64,000 nt of DNA from Blattabacterium cuenoti (lineage in GTDB: Bacteria > Bacteroidota > Bacteroidia > Flavobacteriales > Blattabacteriaceae), in the NCBI RefSeq assembly GCF_014252435.1, contig NZ_CP059220.1, positions 372,001 through 436,000 of the forward strand, in the 5' to 3' direction. The position numbers were made by a program, and so were the translations under genes. Positions 39,559 through 47,872 of the stretch are shown in pieces; the first letter of the stretch is position 1, and each line of letters begins with the position of its first letter. The notes below the pieces were generated by a model. The model worked only from the letters and a program-made list of their open reading frames with translations. It had not been told where the DNA came from and did no database searches.

Positions 39559-39897
39559 ATGATTTATCCATTATTACAAATAAATTCCATCTCGAATAAT
39601 CTTTGGATGTTTGCAATTATTTTTATTATATTCTATTTTTTTATGATTCGACCTCAAGTTCGAAAACAAAAAAATGAAAAAATATTTCAGGATAATTTAC
39701 AAAAAGGTCGTTATATTGTAACAAATTCAGGAATACATGGAAAAATACTAGATATAACAAACAATATTTGTATATTAGAAACTATATCAGGAAAAATAAA
39801 ATTTGAAAAAAATGTTATATCTAAAGAATTAACACAAATTCGATATGGAAGTAATAATTTTTATTTGGAAAAAAAAGATAAAAAAAAACAAAAATGA
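39559..39897 (+). CDS. yajC: Preprotein translocase subunit YajC
   Basis: Single-pass inner-membrane protein of the Sec-DF-YajC complex. The 112-residue product has a membrane segment at about 15-31 (LWMFAIIFIIFYFFMIRP), ending in the family hallmark MIRPQVRKQK, then a cytosolic domain with GRYIVTNSGIHGKILDI. It overlaps coaE by 4 bp. I recall DUF1573 and CdaR-like genes between nusB, yajC and coaE in free-living relatives. These appear lost here. Confidence 0.95.
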   Translation: MIYPLLQINSISNNLWMFAIIFIIFYFFMIRPQVRKQKNEKIFQDNLQKGRYIVTNSGIHGKILDITNNICILETISGKIKFEKNVISKELTQIRYGSNNFYLEKKDKKKQK

Positions 39898-40493
39898 TAA
39901 TAGGTATAACAGGAAATATGGGATCAGGAAAAAGTCTTTTTTCTTCATTTTTAAAAAAAAAAGGAATTCCCATTTATTCATCAGATGAAAGATGTAAAAT
40001 ATTAATGAATCAAATACAAATTATAAAAATTAATATTTTAAAAATTTTTGGAAATAATTCTTATCAAAACGAAAAAATCAACAAAAATTATTTATCCAAT
40101 ATCATATTTCAAAATGATAAAGCATATAAATTAATAAGCAATATTGTTCATCCATGGATAAAAATAGATTTTAGAAAATGGATGTTTTTACAAACAAAAA
40201 ATTCTTATCTTGTAAAAGAATCTTCACTTTTATTTGAACGTGGAAATTATAAAGAATGTCATATCATAATTAACATATCTTCTTCTCTACAAAATAGTTT
40301 AGAAAGAGTTATGAATAGGGATTATTTAAATGAAATTCAAATTTTCAATCGATTAAAATATCAAATTCCTAATAAAATAAAAAATCAAAAATCTAATATT
40401 ATTATTGATAATAACTCTTCAATTGATTCATTAAAACAACAATCATACAAAATACATAATAAAATAATACAAAAAATAAAAAAATATGGGTAA
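39894..40493 (+). CDS. coaE: Dephospho-CoA kinase
   Basis: Last step of coenzyme A synthesis. The 199-residue P-loop kinase has ITGNMGSGKSLFSSFL (GNMGSGKS at 7-14), SSDERCKILM (normally DAD at the substrate site), NIVHPWIKIDFRKWM and a mobile lid with ERVMNRDYLN. The usual Asp pair after the P-loop reads SDERC, which keeps one Asp. It overlaps yajC by 4 bp and thx by 8 bp. Confidence 0.92.
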   Translation: MIIGITGNMGSGKSLFSSFLKKKGIPIYSSDERCKILMNQIQIIKINILKIFGNNSYQNEKINKNYLSNIIFQNDKAYKLISNIVHPWIKIDFRKWMFLQTKNSYLVKESSLLFERGNYKECHIIINISSSLQNSLERVMNRDYLNEIQIFNRLKYQIPNKIKNQKSNIIIDNNSSIDSLKQQSYKIHNKIIQKIKKYG

Positions 40494-40593
40494 AGGCGAT
40501 CAAAAAACTAGACGTGGAAAAATAATAAATAAATCTTATGGTAAAAAACGTCCTAGTCCTAGGACTATTAGAAAAAAGAAAAAAATGAAATGA
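40486..40593 (+). CDS. 30S ribosomal protein Thx
   Basis: A 35-residue basic protein, MGKGDQKTRRGKIINKSYG followed by KKRPSPRT and a Lys tail. The MGKGDxKTxRGKIxxxSYGxxRP pattern is that of the Bacteroidota Thx protein, which sits at the top of the small-subunit head. It is too short for most gene finders. It begins 8 bp inside coaE and ends 2 bp before the stop of the convergent protease gene. Start is certain because the conserved protein begins at this ATG. Confidence 0.9.
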   Translation: MGKGDQKTRRGKIINKSYGKKRPSPRTIRKKKKMK

Positions 40594-40595
40594 AA

Positions 40596-41315
40596 TTAAT
40601 CATCTCTTCCATATTCATTAGTATCTAATGTATTTTTGAAAATAGAAATGAAATACATTAATTGAGATAAATAACCTATTGTAGATATAACATAAGTTAA
40701 AGAAGCCCATCTTAATCCACATTCTATTTTAGAAATATCATTGTATTTTACAATATGATTATTTTTTTTTACCCAATCTAATGCCCTCTTACTAGCATCA
40801 AATTCTACAGGTAAAGTAATTAAAGAGAAAAGAAACATTAAAAAAAAACCAAAAATACCTAATTGAAGAACAATTGTACTTCTTCCTCCAGAAATATAAA
40901 ACAAAGTAATTCCTAACATAATCAATATATTAGTCCATTTAGAACTGAAATTTAAAATAGGAACCATGTTATTTCTCAATTTTAACAAATTATATCCATA
41001 CTGGTGTTGTATAGCATGAGCACTTTCATGTGTTGCAATTGAAACAGATGTTATATTTGTTTGATAAAAAACTTCTTCACTTAAATGTATAGTTCTATTT
41101 ATAGGATCATAATAATTATTGCAAGGATCACCTTTTGTCGTTATAATATTAAGGTTATAGATACCATGATCTTCTAACATTTTTTTAGCAATTTCCTCTC
41201 CATTTATATTTAATTTTAATTTTACTTTTGAATATTTTCTCAATTTTTTTTTCAATATCATATTTATAACAATACTGATTAAGAAAATTACACCTACAAT
41301 TAAATAGTAATTCAT
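40596..41315 (-). CDS. Membrane zinc metallopeptidase (YugP family)
   Basis: The 239-residue product has a membrane helix at about 3-20, the zinc motif HESAH (96-100, in VSIATHESAHAIQHQ) and three further hydrophobic segments towards the C-terminus, as in the YugP/Zn_peptidase_2 family. CNNYYDPINRTIHLSE precedes the motif, as is common in this family. Substrate and role are unknown. It converges on thx with a 2-bp gap. Confidence 0.9.
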   Translation of the reverse strand: MNYYLIVGVIFLISIVINMILKKKLRKYSKVKLKLNINGEEIAKKMLEDHGIYNLNIITTKGDPCNNYYDPINRTIHLSEEVFYQTNITSVSIATHESAHAIQHQYGYNLLKLRNNMVPILNFSSKWTNILIMLGITLFYISGGRSTIVLQLGIFGFFLMFLFSLITLPVEFDASKRALDWVKKNNHIVKYNDISKIECGLRWASLTYVISTIGYLSQLMYFISIFKNTLDTNEYGRDD

Positions 41316-41396
41316 AAAAAAACATATTTTCAGACAAAAATATTAATTTATCATTAAAAATAAAAATATATATAAATTAGACTGGGTATCAAATTT

Positions 41397-42698
41397 TTGA
41401 ATATGAATATTCTCACAATAAAAAAGTTAAAAAGAATTGTTATTATTGGAGCAGGTTTTGCAGGATTGCAAGTAGCAAAAAAATTAAGAAGAGATAAATT
41501 TCAAGTAGTACTTATAGATAAAAATAATTACCATACTTTTCAACCTTTATTATATCAAGTAGCTACAGCTGGTTTAGAACCAGATTCTATTGCTCATTCT
41601 ATTAGAAATATTGTAAAGAAAAAAAAAAATTTTTTTTTCAGACTAGCATCTGTACATTATATAAATACAAATAAAAAAGAAATTATTACAAATATTGGAA
41701 ATTTATCTTACGATTATTTAATAGTGGCTACAGGTTCTGTTACAAATTATTTTGGAAATAAAAATATTGAATCACATGCTTTACCTATGAAATCTATTCC
41801 CGAAGCTTTGAACTTAAGAAGTTTAATTTTACAAAATTTTGAACAAGCCATTCTGACAAAGGATACACAAAAAAAAAAAAAATTAATGACTTTTGTTATC
41901 GTAGGAGGTGGACCTACTGGAGTAGAACTTGCTGGAGCTTTGGCTGAAATGAAAAATTATGTTTTACCACATGATTATCCAAATTTAGATATTCAAAACA
42001 TGGAAATTCATTTATTACAAGCATCTACACGATTACTTGATGGTATGTCAGAACAATCGGCAAAACAAGCTTATAAAAATTTAGAAAATCTAGGTGTGAT
42101 TATATGGTTAAATTGTTTAGTAAAAGATTATAATGGAGATGTTGTTTTTATAAAAGAGAATAAAAAAATACAAACAGAAAATGTTATATGGACTGCAGGA
42201 GTAAAGGGTGCAATTATTAAAGGGTTCTTAAAAGAAGATATAGAGGGAAATAGAATTTTAGTTAATCAATATCTTCAAACTATAAGATATAAACATATTT
42301 TTGCTATAGGAGATGTAGCCTTAATGAAAATAAATCGGTATTATCCTAATGGACATCCTATGACTGCTCAACCAGCAATACAACAAGGTAATTATTTAGC
42401 AAATAAATTTAATATTAATTGTTTTTTCGATAATAACCAAGCAATTAAACCATTTATTTATAAAAATTCAGGATCAATGGCTACTATTGGTCGAAATAAA
42501 GCTGTTTGTGATTTTTCATTCTTTAAATTAAAAGGATTTTTAGCTTGGATTATATGGATGTTTGTTCACTTAGTAAGTTTAGTTGGATTTCGAAATCGAG
42601 TCATAGCATTGATGAACTGGATTATTCAATATTTTCAATATAACAAGAGCGTTCGTTTAATTATACGTCCTTTTCATAAGAAAAAGAAAGTCATATAA
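41397..42698 (+). CDS. ndh: Type II NADH dehydrogenase (NDH-2)
   Basis: Single-subunit NADH:quinone oxidoreductase that feeds electrons to (mena)quinone without pumping protons. The 433-residue product has the FAD loop IVIIGAGFAGLQVAKKL, the NAD loop FVIVGGGPTGVELAG, the FAD-binding IFAIGDVAL and a C-terminal membrane anchor (about 378-405, GFLAWIIWMFVHLVSLVGF). A 14-A run at 41869-41882 lies in frame inside it. Its 3' end overlaps menF by 8 bp. Quinone supply fits with menF and the thioesterase next door. Confidence 0.94.
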   Translation: MNMNILTIKKLKRIVIIGAGFAGLQVAKKLRRDKFQVVLIDKNNYHTFQPLLYQVATAGLEPDSIAHSIRNIVKKKKNFFFRLASVHYINTNKKEIITNIGNLSYDYLIVATGSVTNYFGNKNIESHALPMKSIPEALNLRSLILQNFEQAILTKDTQKKKKLMTFVIVGGGPTGVELAGALAEMKNYVLPHDYPNLDIQNMEIHLLQASTRLLDGMSEQSAKQAYKNLENLGVIIWLNCLVKDYNGDVVFIKENKKIQTENVIWTAGVKGAIIKGFLKEDIEGNRILVNQYLQTIRYKHIFAIGDVALMKINRYYPNGHPMTAQPAIQQGNYLANKFNINCFFDNNQAIKPFIYKNSGSMATIGRNKAVCDFSFFKLKGFLAWIIWMFVHLVSLVGFRNRVIALMNWIIQYFQYNKSVRLIIRPFHKKKKVI

Positions 42699-43743
42699 AA
42701 ATTAATTTAGAAAGGATACTTGTTATTTTTTTTTCTGTTTCTAAATATTCATCATAAGAATGACTATGAATTGTTATTCCACTTCCTGCATATAATATTA
42801 TTTGTTTATTTTGAATTTTTGCACATCTTAAATTAAGATATAATTCAACGTTAGATTTATGTACAAATCCAATAATTCCTGTATAAAAATCTCTTTGATA
42901 TCCTTCATTTTTTTTAATAAAATCTAAAGATTTTATTTTAGGATATCCACAAATAGAAGGAGTAGGATATAATCGATTTAATATTTCATAAAAATTATAA
43001 TGTTCTTTTATAAAAGAAAAATGAATTGTAGTTTTTAAATGTTTTATAAAACCCAATTTAATTATTTTCATTTTTTCTAAAAAAAAAGTACCATAATAAT
43101 ATTTCTTTAATAAATGAACAATATATTTTACAACAATTTGATGTTCGATTATTTCTTTTTTTGTCCATACAGAATATGGATTCCACATAGTTCCAGCTAA
43201 CGCATCTATTCTTAATTTTTTATGATTATATTTCATTAATAATTCTGGAGTAGATCCAATCCAAAATCCATGATACAAATCATACCAAATGCTAATAAAA
43301 GTATTGGGATAAGAATATATCAATCTTTGAAAAGATTCTTTTAAAAAGAATCTTTTCAAAGATATTTTTATCTGTCTAGACACAACTACTTTTTTAAAAA
43401 ATCCTTTTTTAATATTTTGAATCGCTTTGTCAAGCAAATTTTTATATTTAATAGATTCATTTAAAAAAACATTTTGATGAATTATATTTTTAGAAAGAAA
43501 ATTATATTGTTTTTTTTTAATTTCTATGAAAAAAATTTTTTTTGGTTTGATTTTAATAGTGTAATTCTGATAAAAATCCTGAATTAGAAAAAATTTTTTT
43601 TCTCCATAATTATTATCCTCATTATGAGAGTAAAAATATATTTTTTGCTCATATGGTCTTTTGAAAATAACAAATCGGTTTTTACTAAAATAATTTTCTA
43701 AAATTTTTTTATATAAAGAAAAAACACTTATTTTTATTGACAT
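42691..43743 (-). CDS. menF: Isochorismate synthase
   Basis: Converts chorismate (made by aroC at 49398-50483) to isochorismate for menaquinone. The 350-residue product has the chorismate-binding fold: KVVVSRQIKISL, FWIGSTPELLMK, RIDALAGT, PTPSICGYPK and a C-terminal YAGSGITIHSHSYDEYLETEKK. It is shorter at the N-terminus than typical MenF. Salicylate or anthranilate synthase are less likely given the thioesterase neighbour. A perfect 20-bp-arm palindrome lies inside the gene (43323-43363) without changing its length. Overlaps the thioesterase start region by 10 bp. Confidence 0.88.
   Translation of the reverse strand: MSIKISVFSLYKKILENYFSKNRFVIFKRPYEQKIYFYSHNEDNNYGEKKFFLIQDFYQNYTIKIKPKKIFFIEIKKKQYNFLSKNIIHQNVFLNESIKYKNLLDKAIQNIKKGFFKKVVVSRQIKISLKRFFLKESFQRLIYSYPNTFISIWYDLYHGFWIGSTPELLMKYNHKKLRIDALAGTMWNPYSVWTKKEIIEHQIVVKYIVHLLKKYYYGTFFLEKMKIIKLGFIKHLKTTIHFSFIKEHYNFYEILNRLYPTPSICGYPKIKSLDFIKKNEGYQRDFYTGIIGFVHKSNVELYLNLRCAKIQNKQIILYAGSGITIHSHSYDEYLETEKKITSILSKLIFI
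43323..43363. repeat. Perfect inverted repeat inside menF
   Basis: Two exact 20-bp arms (ATCTTTGAAAAGATTCTTTT and its reverse complement) are separated by a single A. On the coding (minus) strand it encodes ISLKRFFLKESFQR, whose length matches the homologous VPL...SFxRL stretch of isochorismate synthases, so nothing was inserted. It would fold into a very stable hairpin in the mRNA or extrude as a cruciform. Confidence 0.97.
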
Positions 43744-44174
43744 ATTTTTTTTAATATATTAGTCATTTTACAAAAACTAATTAAACTTTTTGTTTCATTA
43801 AAAATATTGACTCGAATAAAATGAATAGTATTTCCCTTATGAAATATTTTTGCTTTAGCAATTAAAACACCTTTTGTTACATATTTTAAATGATTTACAG
43901 ATAATTCAATATTAAAAATATTGTAATTATTTTTTCTATATTTTTTTAAATTTAAAAAGGATAATGAACTACCAACACTTTCCGCTAAAGTTATAGTCGC
44001 CCCTCCATGAAGAAAACCAAAAGGTTGAAGCATATTTTGATTTATTTGCATTTTTGCAACTAACAAATCTATTTTTGGAGATAAAAAAATAAATTTTATC
44101 TTCATTTTTTCTAAAAAAGAATTTTTAATCAAATTATTCAATTTGATTAAAATATTACGATTTGTATTTTCCAT
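43734..44174 (-). CDS. Hotdog-fold thioesterase, probable DHNA-CoA thioesterase
   Basis: The 146-residue product is a single hotdog domain with QPFGFLHGGATITLAESVGSS (H56, catalytic E65), the PaaI/YdiI/MenI signature. Adjacent to menF and probably co-transcribed, it is most likely the 1,4-dihydroxy-2-naphthoyl-CoA thioesterase (MenI) of menaquinone synthesis. A general acyl-CoA thioesterase role is the alternative. No other men genes are in the window. Confidence 0.85.
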   Translation of the reverse strand: MENTNRNILIKLNNLIKNSFLEKMKIKFIFLSPKIDLLVAKMQINQNMLQPFGFLHGGATITLAESVGSSLSFLNLKKYRKNNYNIFNIELSVNHLKYVTKGVLIAKAKIFHKGNTIHFIRVNIFNETKSLISFCKMTNILKKICQ

Positions 44175-44282
44175 TGTTGATTAGAAAAATTCTAATAATT
44201 TATGTAGATATTTGTTGTTAAAATTACGTTATAATTTTATCTATTGAAATATTTTTTATAAATAATTTTTTTTTAGAAAAAA

Positions 44283-44831
44283 ATGAATAAAATTGATAAA
44301 AAACAAAAAATTAATAACGATCTCATTCCTCTTATAGGAAAAAAAAAAGAAATTATAGGATTTGAAGAAAAAAATACGATTCATGAAAAAGGAATATTGC
44401 ATAGTGCAGTTTCAGTATTCATTTTTAATATGAAAAATGATTTAATGATACAAAAAAGATCTTTTAATAAATATCATTCTTCTTTACTATGGACAAATAC
44501 ATGTTGTAGTCATCCTAAAAAACATGAATCTCTTTTAGATGCAGCTCATCGTTGTTTAATAAATGAAATGGGATTTGATTGTTTTTTAAAGAAAAAATTT
44601 TGTTTTATTTATAATGAACTATTAAATAATGGATTAATTGAAAATGAATTAGATCATGTATTTGTAGGATATTATGAAAAAAATCCAAATATTAATTATA
44701 AAGAAGTCAATAATTGGGATTGGATTTCCGTAAAAAAATTAATTCAAAATATTCAAGTTAATCCAAAATCATATACTATATGGTTAAAAATTATTATTAA
44801 TAAATATATCAATAAGTTACTCAAAAAATAA
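44283..44831 (+). CDS. idi: Isopentenyl-diphosphate delta-isomerase type I
   Basis: Interconverts IPP and DMAPP, precursors of the menaquinone side chain, undecaprenyl carrier and the dimethylallyl group used by MiaA. The 182-residue Nudix-fold enzyme has NTCCSHP (Cys 75 matches the E. coli catalytic Cys), LDAAHRCLINEMGF (Nudix box) and NGLIENELDHVF (E120/E122). Length matches E. coli Idi. It is 5 bp upstream of the queD-like gene. Confidence 0.95.
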   Translation: MNKIDKKQKINNDLIPLIGKKKEIIGFEEKNTIHEKGILHSAVSVFIFNMKNDLMIQKRSFNKYHSSLLWTNTCCSHPKKHESLLDAAHRCLINEMGFDCFLKKKFCFIYNELLNNGLIENELDHVFVGYYEKNPNINYKEVNNWDWISVKKLIQNIQVNPKSYTIWLKIIINKYINKLLKK

Positions 44832-44836
44832 AATAT

Positions 44837-45250
44837 ATGAAAGCGACTATAAATAAAGTAGGATATTTTAGTGCAGCACATAGACTTTTTAATAATTGTT
44901 GGAATGATAAAAAAAACGAAAAAATTTTTGGTAAATGTGCACATAAAAATTATCACGGACATAATTATAAATATATTGTAAGTATTACAGGTGAAATTAA
45001 TACGGAAACAGGTTTTATTTATAGTTTACAAAAATTGAAAAATCTTCTTTCAAATGAGATAGATAAATATTTTGATCACAAAAATATTAATTTAGATTTA
45101 AAAGAATTTTTTTCTATTAATCCAACAATAGAAAATATTTCTGTTTTTATATGGAATCGAATTAGAAAAAAATTATCATATGAATTAGATTTGAAAATCA
45201 TTTTATACGAAACAAAAAATAATTTTGTTGAATACGATGGCAAAGAATAA
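44837..45250 (+). CDS. 6-pyruvoyl/6-carboxy-tetrahydropterin synthase family (QueD/PTPS)
   Basis: The 137-residue protein has the zinc ligands H15 (SAAHRL), H40 and H42 (YHGHNY), and the nucleophile C34. The motif is C-x5-HGH, the spacing I associate with PTPS-II rather than the C-x3-HGH of classical QueD. It may make 6-carboxy-tetrahydropterin for queuosine, or a pterin for folate. The pathway cannot be decided from this window. It overlaps gcvT by 14 bp. Confidence 0.88.
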   Translation: MKATINKVGYFSAAHRLFNNCWNDKKNEKIFGKCAHKNYHGHNYKYIVSITGEINTETGFIYSLQKLKNLLSNEIDKYFDHKNINLDLKEFFSINPTIENISVFIWNRIRKKLSYELDLKIILYETKNNFVEYDGKE

Positions 45251-46346
45251 TATAAAAAAAACAATTTTATACGAACATCATATCAAACTAGGAGCAAAAA
45301 TGTGTATTTTTTCCGGATTTTATATGCCATTATTATATCAATCTTCTTTAAAAGAACATATGCATGTAAGAAATTATTCTGGAATTTTTGATGTAAGTCA
45401 TATGGGAAAATTTATTGTAAAAGGAATGCATTCTAAATCTTTAATTCAATATTTAACAACAAATAATATATATATATTGAAAAATGGACAAGCTCAATAT
45501 ACTTGTTTAATTAATGATAAAGGGGGAATTATAGATGATTTAGTTATTTATCAAATTTCAGAATATAAATTTTTATTAATAGTCAATGCCATTAATATTG
45601 AAAAAAATAAAAAATGGATTAAAAAATATATAAAAAAATGGGGGTATGCTATAGAACTATTAGATATGTCTCAAGAATATTCTTTACTTTCAATACAAGG
45701 ACCTTCTACTCTATCAAACATACAAAAATTTACAAATATATCTTTATTAAATATTCCTTTTTATCACTTTGTTATTGGAGATTTTTTAAATATAAAAAAT
45801 GTGTTAATATCTCGTACAGGATATACTGGTTCAAAAGGTATAGAGATTTATGTATCTAATGAACATACAGAAAAAATATGGAATAGTATTTTAGAAATAA
45901 AAAATCATGAAATAATACCTTGTGGTATTTCCAGTAGAGATTCTCTTAGATTAGAAATGGGGTATAGATTATATGGAAAAGATATAAATGAAAATATTAC
46001 TCCTATAGAATCTGGTTTGTCTTGGATTGTAAAATTTGATAAAAAATTTATATCGAAAAAAATATTAGAAAATCAAAAAAAAACAAAAAATCATAAAATA
46101 TTTTTTCCTTTTTATGTGGAAAAAACAAGTTTTTGCATTCCTAGAAGTGGAACAATTTTAATAGATAAAAATGAAACCCAAGTTGGATATGTTACTTCTG
46201 GAACATTTTCTCCATTATTGAAAAAAGGAATAGGATTAGGATATTTATATAAAAAAAATATATTGACTCATCCTATTTATTTATCAATAAGAAATCATAA
46301 AGTTTTAGTTACAAAAACTAATATTCCTTTTATTAAGAATAAATAA
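45237..46346 (+). CDS. gcvT: Aminomethyltransferase (glycine cleavage T protein)
   Basis: Transfers the one-carbon unit of glycine from lipoyl-H protein to tetrahydrofolate. The chosen ATG at 45237 gives MAKNNIKKTILYEHHIK (369 residues). An upstream TTG-TTG would add four residues. Folate-binding segments: GIFDVSHMGKFIV, YTCLINDKGGIIDDLVIY, SRTGYTGSKGIEIYV and CGISSRDSLRLEMGYRLYG. The E3 partner lpdA is at 26301. gcvH and gcvP are not in the window. Confidence 0.95.
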   Translation: MAKNNIKKTILYEHHIKLGAKMCIFSGFYMPLLYQSSLKEHMHVRNYSGIFDVSHMGKFIVKGMHSKSLIQYLTTNNIYILKNGQAQYTCLINDKGGIIDDLVIYQISEYKFLLIVNAINIEKNKKWIKKYIKKWGYAIELLDMSQEYSLLSIQGPSTLSNIQKFTNISLLNIPFYHFVIGDFLNIKNVLISRTGYTGSKGIEIYVSNEHTEKIWNSILEIKNHEIIPCGISSRDSLRLEMGYRLYGKDINENITPIESGLSWIVKFDKKFISKKILENQKKTKNHKIFFPFYVEKTSFCIPRSGTILIDKNETQVGYVTSGTFSPLLKKGIGLGYLYKKNILTHPIYLSIRNHKVLVTKTNIPFIKNK

Positions 46347-46363
46347 AAAAATCATTAATAAAA

Positions 46364-47749
46364 TTGAGTGATAAAATTAATTTATCAATTGAATCAAATA
46401 AATTAATAATAAAATATTATTTACAACATTTTAAAAAAAATTTTTCATTAGCTTTTCCCGTTATTTTCACTCAATTAGGTGTAATATCTATTGGCTTGTT
46501 TGATAATATAATGGTCGGATCTTTAGGAAAAAAATCATTAGCTTCTATTTCATTGTCTAATTCAATTTTTTTTATACTCATTATTTTTGGATTAGGAATA
46601 TCAAATGCTATTTCTTCTTTAATATCATCTTTAGATCCTCAAAAGGAGTATCATAAAGGAATGATGATTTTTTTCCATGGATTAATATTAAATTTTATTT
46701 TTTCTTTATTAATGTATGGAATAATTCAAATTTTTTTTTATATTTTTCCATATTTAGGACAACCTATCGAAATTTTAATAGACACTATCTCTTTTTTAAA
46801 AATTACGGCCATATCTTTGATACCTTGGATGATTTTTGAAGTTTTTAGAAAATTTTCAGAAGGATTATCTATCATTTATCCAAGTCTTATTGTTACTTGG
46901 ATATCATCTATCACTAATATTTTTTTTAATTACATATTTATTAATGGATATTTAGGATTTTCAAAATTAGGCCTAATCGGAATCGCTTATTCTACTTTAA
47001 TATCCCGTATTATTATGCTATTAGGAATTATCCTACTTTTACATAAATGTAAAAAAATACACAAGTATTACAAATATTGTAAACATTTTTTTTTCAAAAA
47101 AAAATATATTCAAGATATTCTTCGAATAGGAATTCCATCTGGATTACATATGTTATTTGAAATGAGTGCCTTCTCTATATCTTCTTTTATATCTGGAAAA
47201 TATGGTGTAAAAGTATTAGCAGCACATCAAATTATTATTAGTCTAGTATCTTCTACATTTTTATTAAATGCAGCTTTTTCTGTTACTTCTACAATTAGAT
47301 TTGGAAATCAAATGGCCTTAAAAAGATATTGTGAATTAAAGAAAATTGGAAAATCTATTTTTATTATGGGGTTAATTTTCATGTCTATATGTAGTTTTCT
47401 ATTTTTATTTTTTATAGATTATATTCCTTTTATATATATAAATAATGATAAAGAAGTAATTTCTCTTACAAAAAATATGATCATCGTTGCTAGTATTTTT
47501 CAAATACCTGATGGATTCCAAAGTATCATTCTCGGAGCATTAAGAGGAATGCAAGATGTAAAAATTCCTATGTATATTAGTTTTTTTTCTTATTGGATTG
47601 TAGCTTTACCTGTATCTTGGTATTTATCAATCAAAATAAAAGGATTAGGAGTTTGGATTGGATTAGGATTTGGAATTATAATATCAGCAATATTGTTATA
47701 TATAAGATATAATTTATTAATTAATCATTTAATAAAAAATAAAAAATAA
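46364..47749 (+). CDS. MATE family efflux transporter
   Basis: The 461-residue polytopic protein has about 12 membrane segments and the MATE-type features PVIFTQLGVISIGLFDNIMVGSLG and AFSVTSTIRFGNQMALKR in the two halves. Cation-driven export of organic substrates is known for the family. The natural substrate here is unknown. Start is TTG at 46364, 17 bp after gcvT. No ATG lies nearby in frame. An AT hairpin follows 18 bp downstream. Confidence 0.92.
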   Translation: MSDKINLSIESNKLIIKYYLQHFKKNFSLAFPVIFTQLGVISIGLFDNIMVGSLGKKSLASISLSNSIFFILIIFGLGISNAISSLISSLDPQKEYHKGMMIFFHGLILNFIFSLLMYGIIQIFFYIFPYLGQPIEILIDTISFLKITAISLIPWMIFEVFRKFSEGLSIIYPSLIVTWISSITNIFFNYIFINGYLGFSKLGLIGIAYSTLISRIIMLLGIILLLHKCKKIHKYYKYCKHFFFKKKYIQDILRIGIPSGLHMLFEMSAFSISSFISGKYGVKVLAAHQIIISLVSSTFLLNAAFSVTSTIRFGNQMALKRYCELKKIGKSIFIMGLIFMSICSFLFLFFIDYIPFIYINNDKEVISLTKNMIIVASIFQIPDGFQSIILGALRGMQDVKIPMYISFFSYWIVALPVSWYLSIKIKGLGVWIGLGFGIIISAILLYIRYNLLINHLIKNKK

Positions 47750-47767
47750 TCATTTCTATTAATATGA

Positions 47768-47797
47768 AAAATTAAATATAATTTTATATTTAATTTT
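47768..47797 (+). terminator. Perfect AT-only hairpin after the MATE gene
   Basis: 12-bp arms AAAATTAAATAT/ATATTTAATTTT with a 6-nt loop lie 18 bp after the MATE stop. No long T run follows, and the stem is A/T only. A weak terminator or chance product of composition are both possible. Confidence 0.35.
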
Positions 47798-47872
47798 ACG
47801 GTTAAATATCTATATATTATATTTGTATTAAACATTCTCCATTTTTAATAGATTATTCTCATCACTTTTTTT

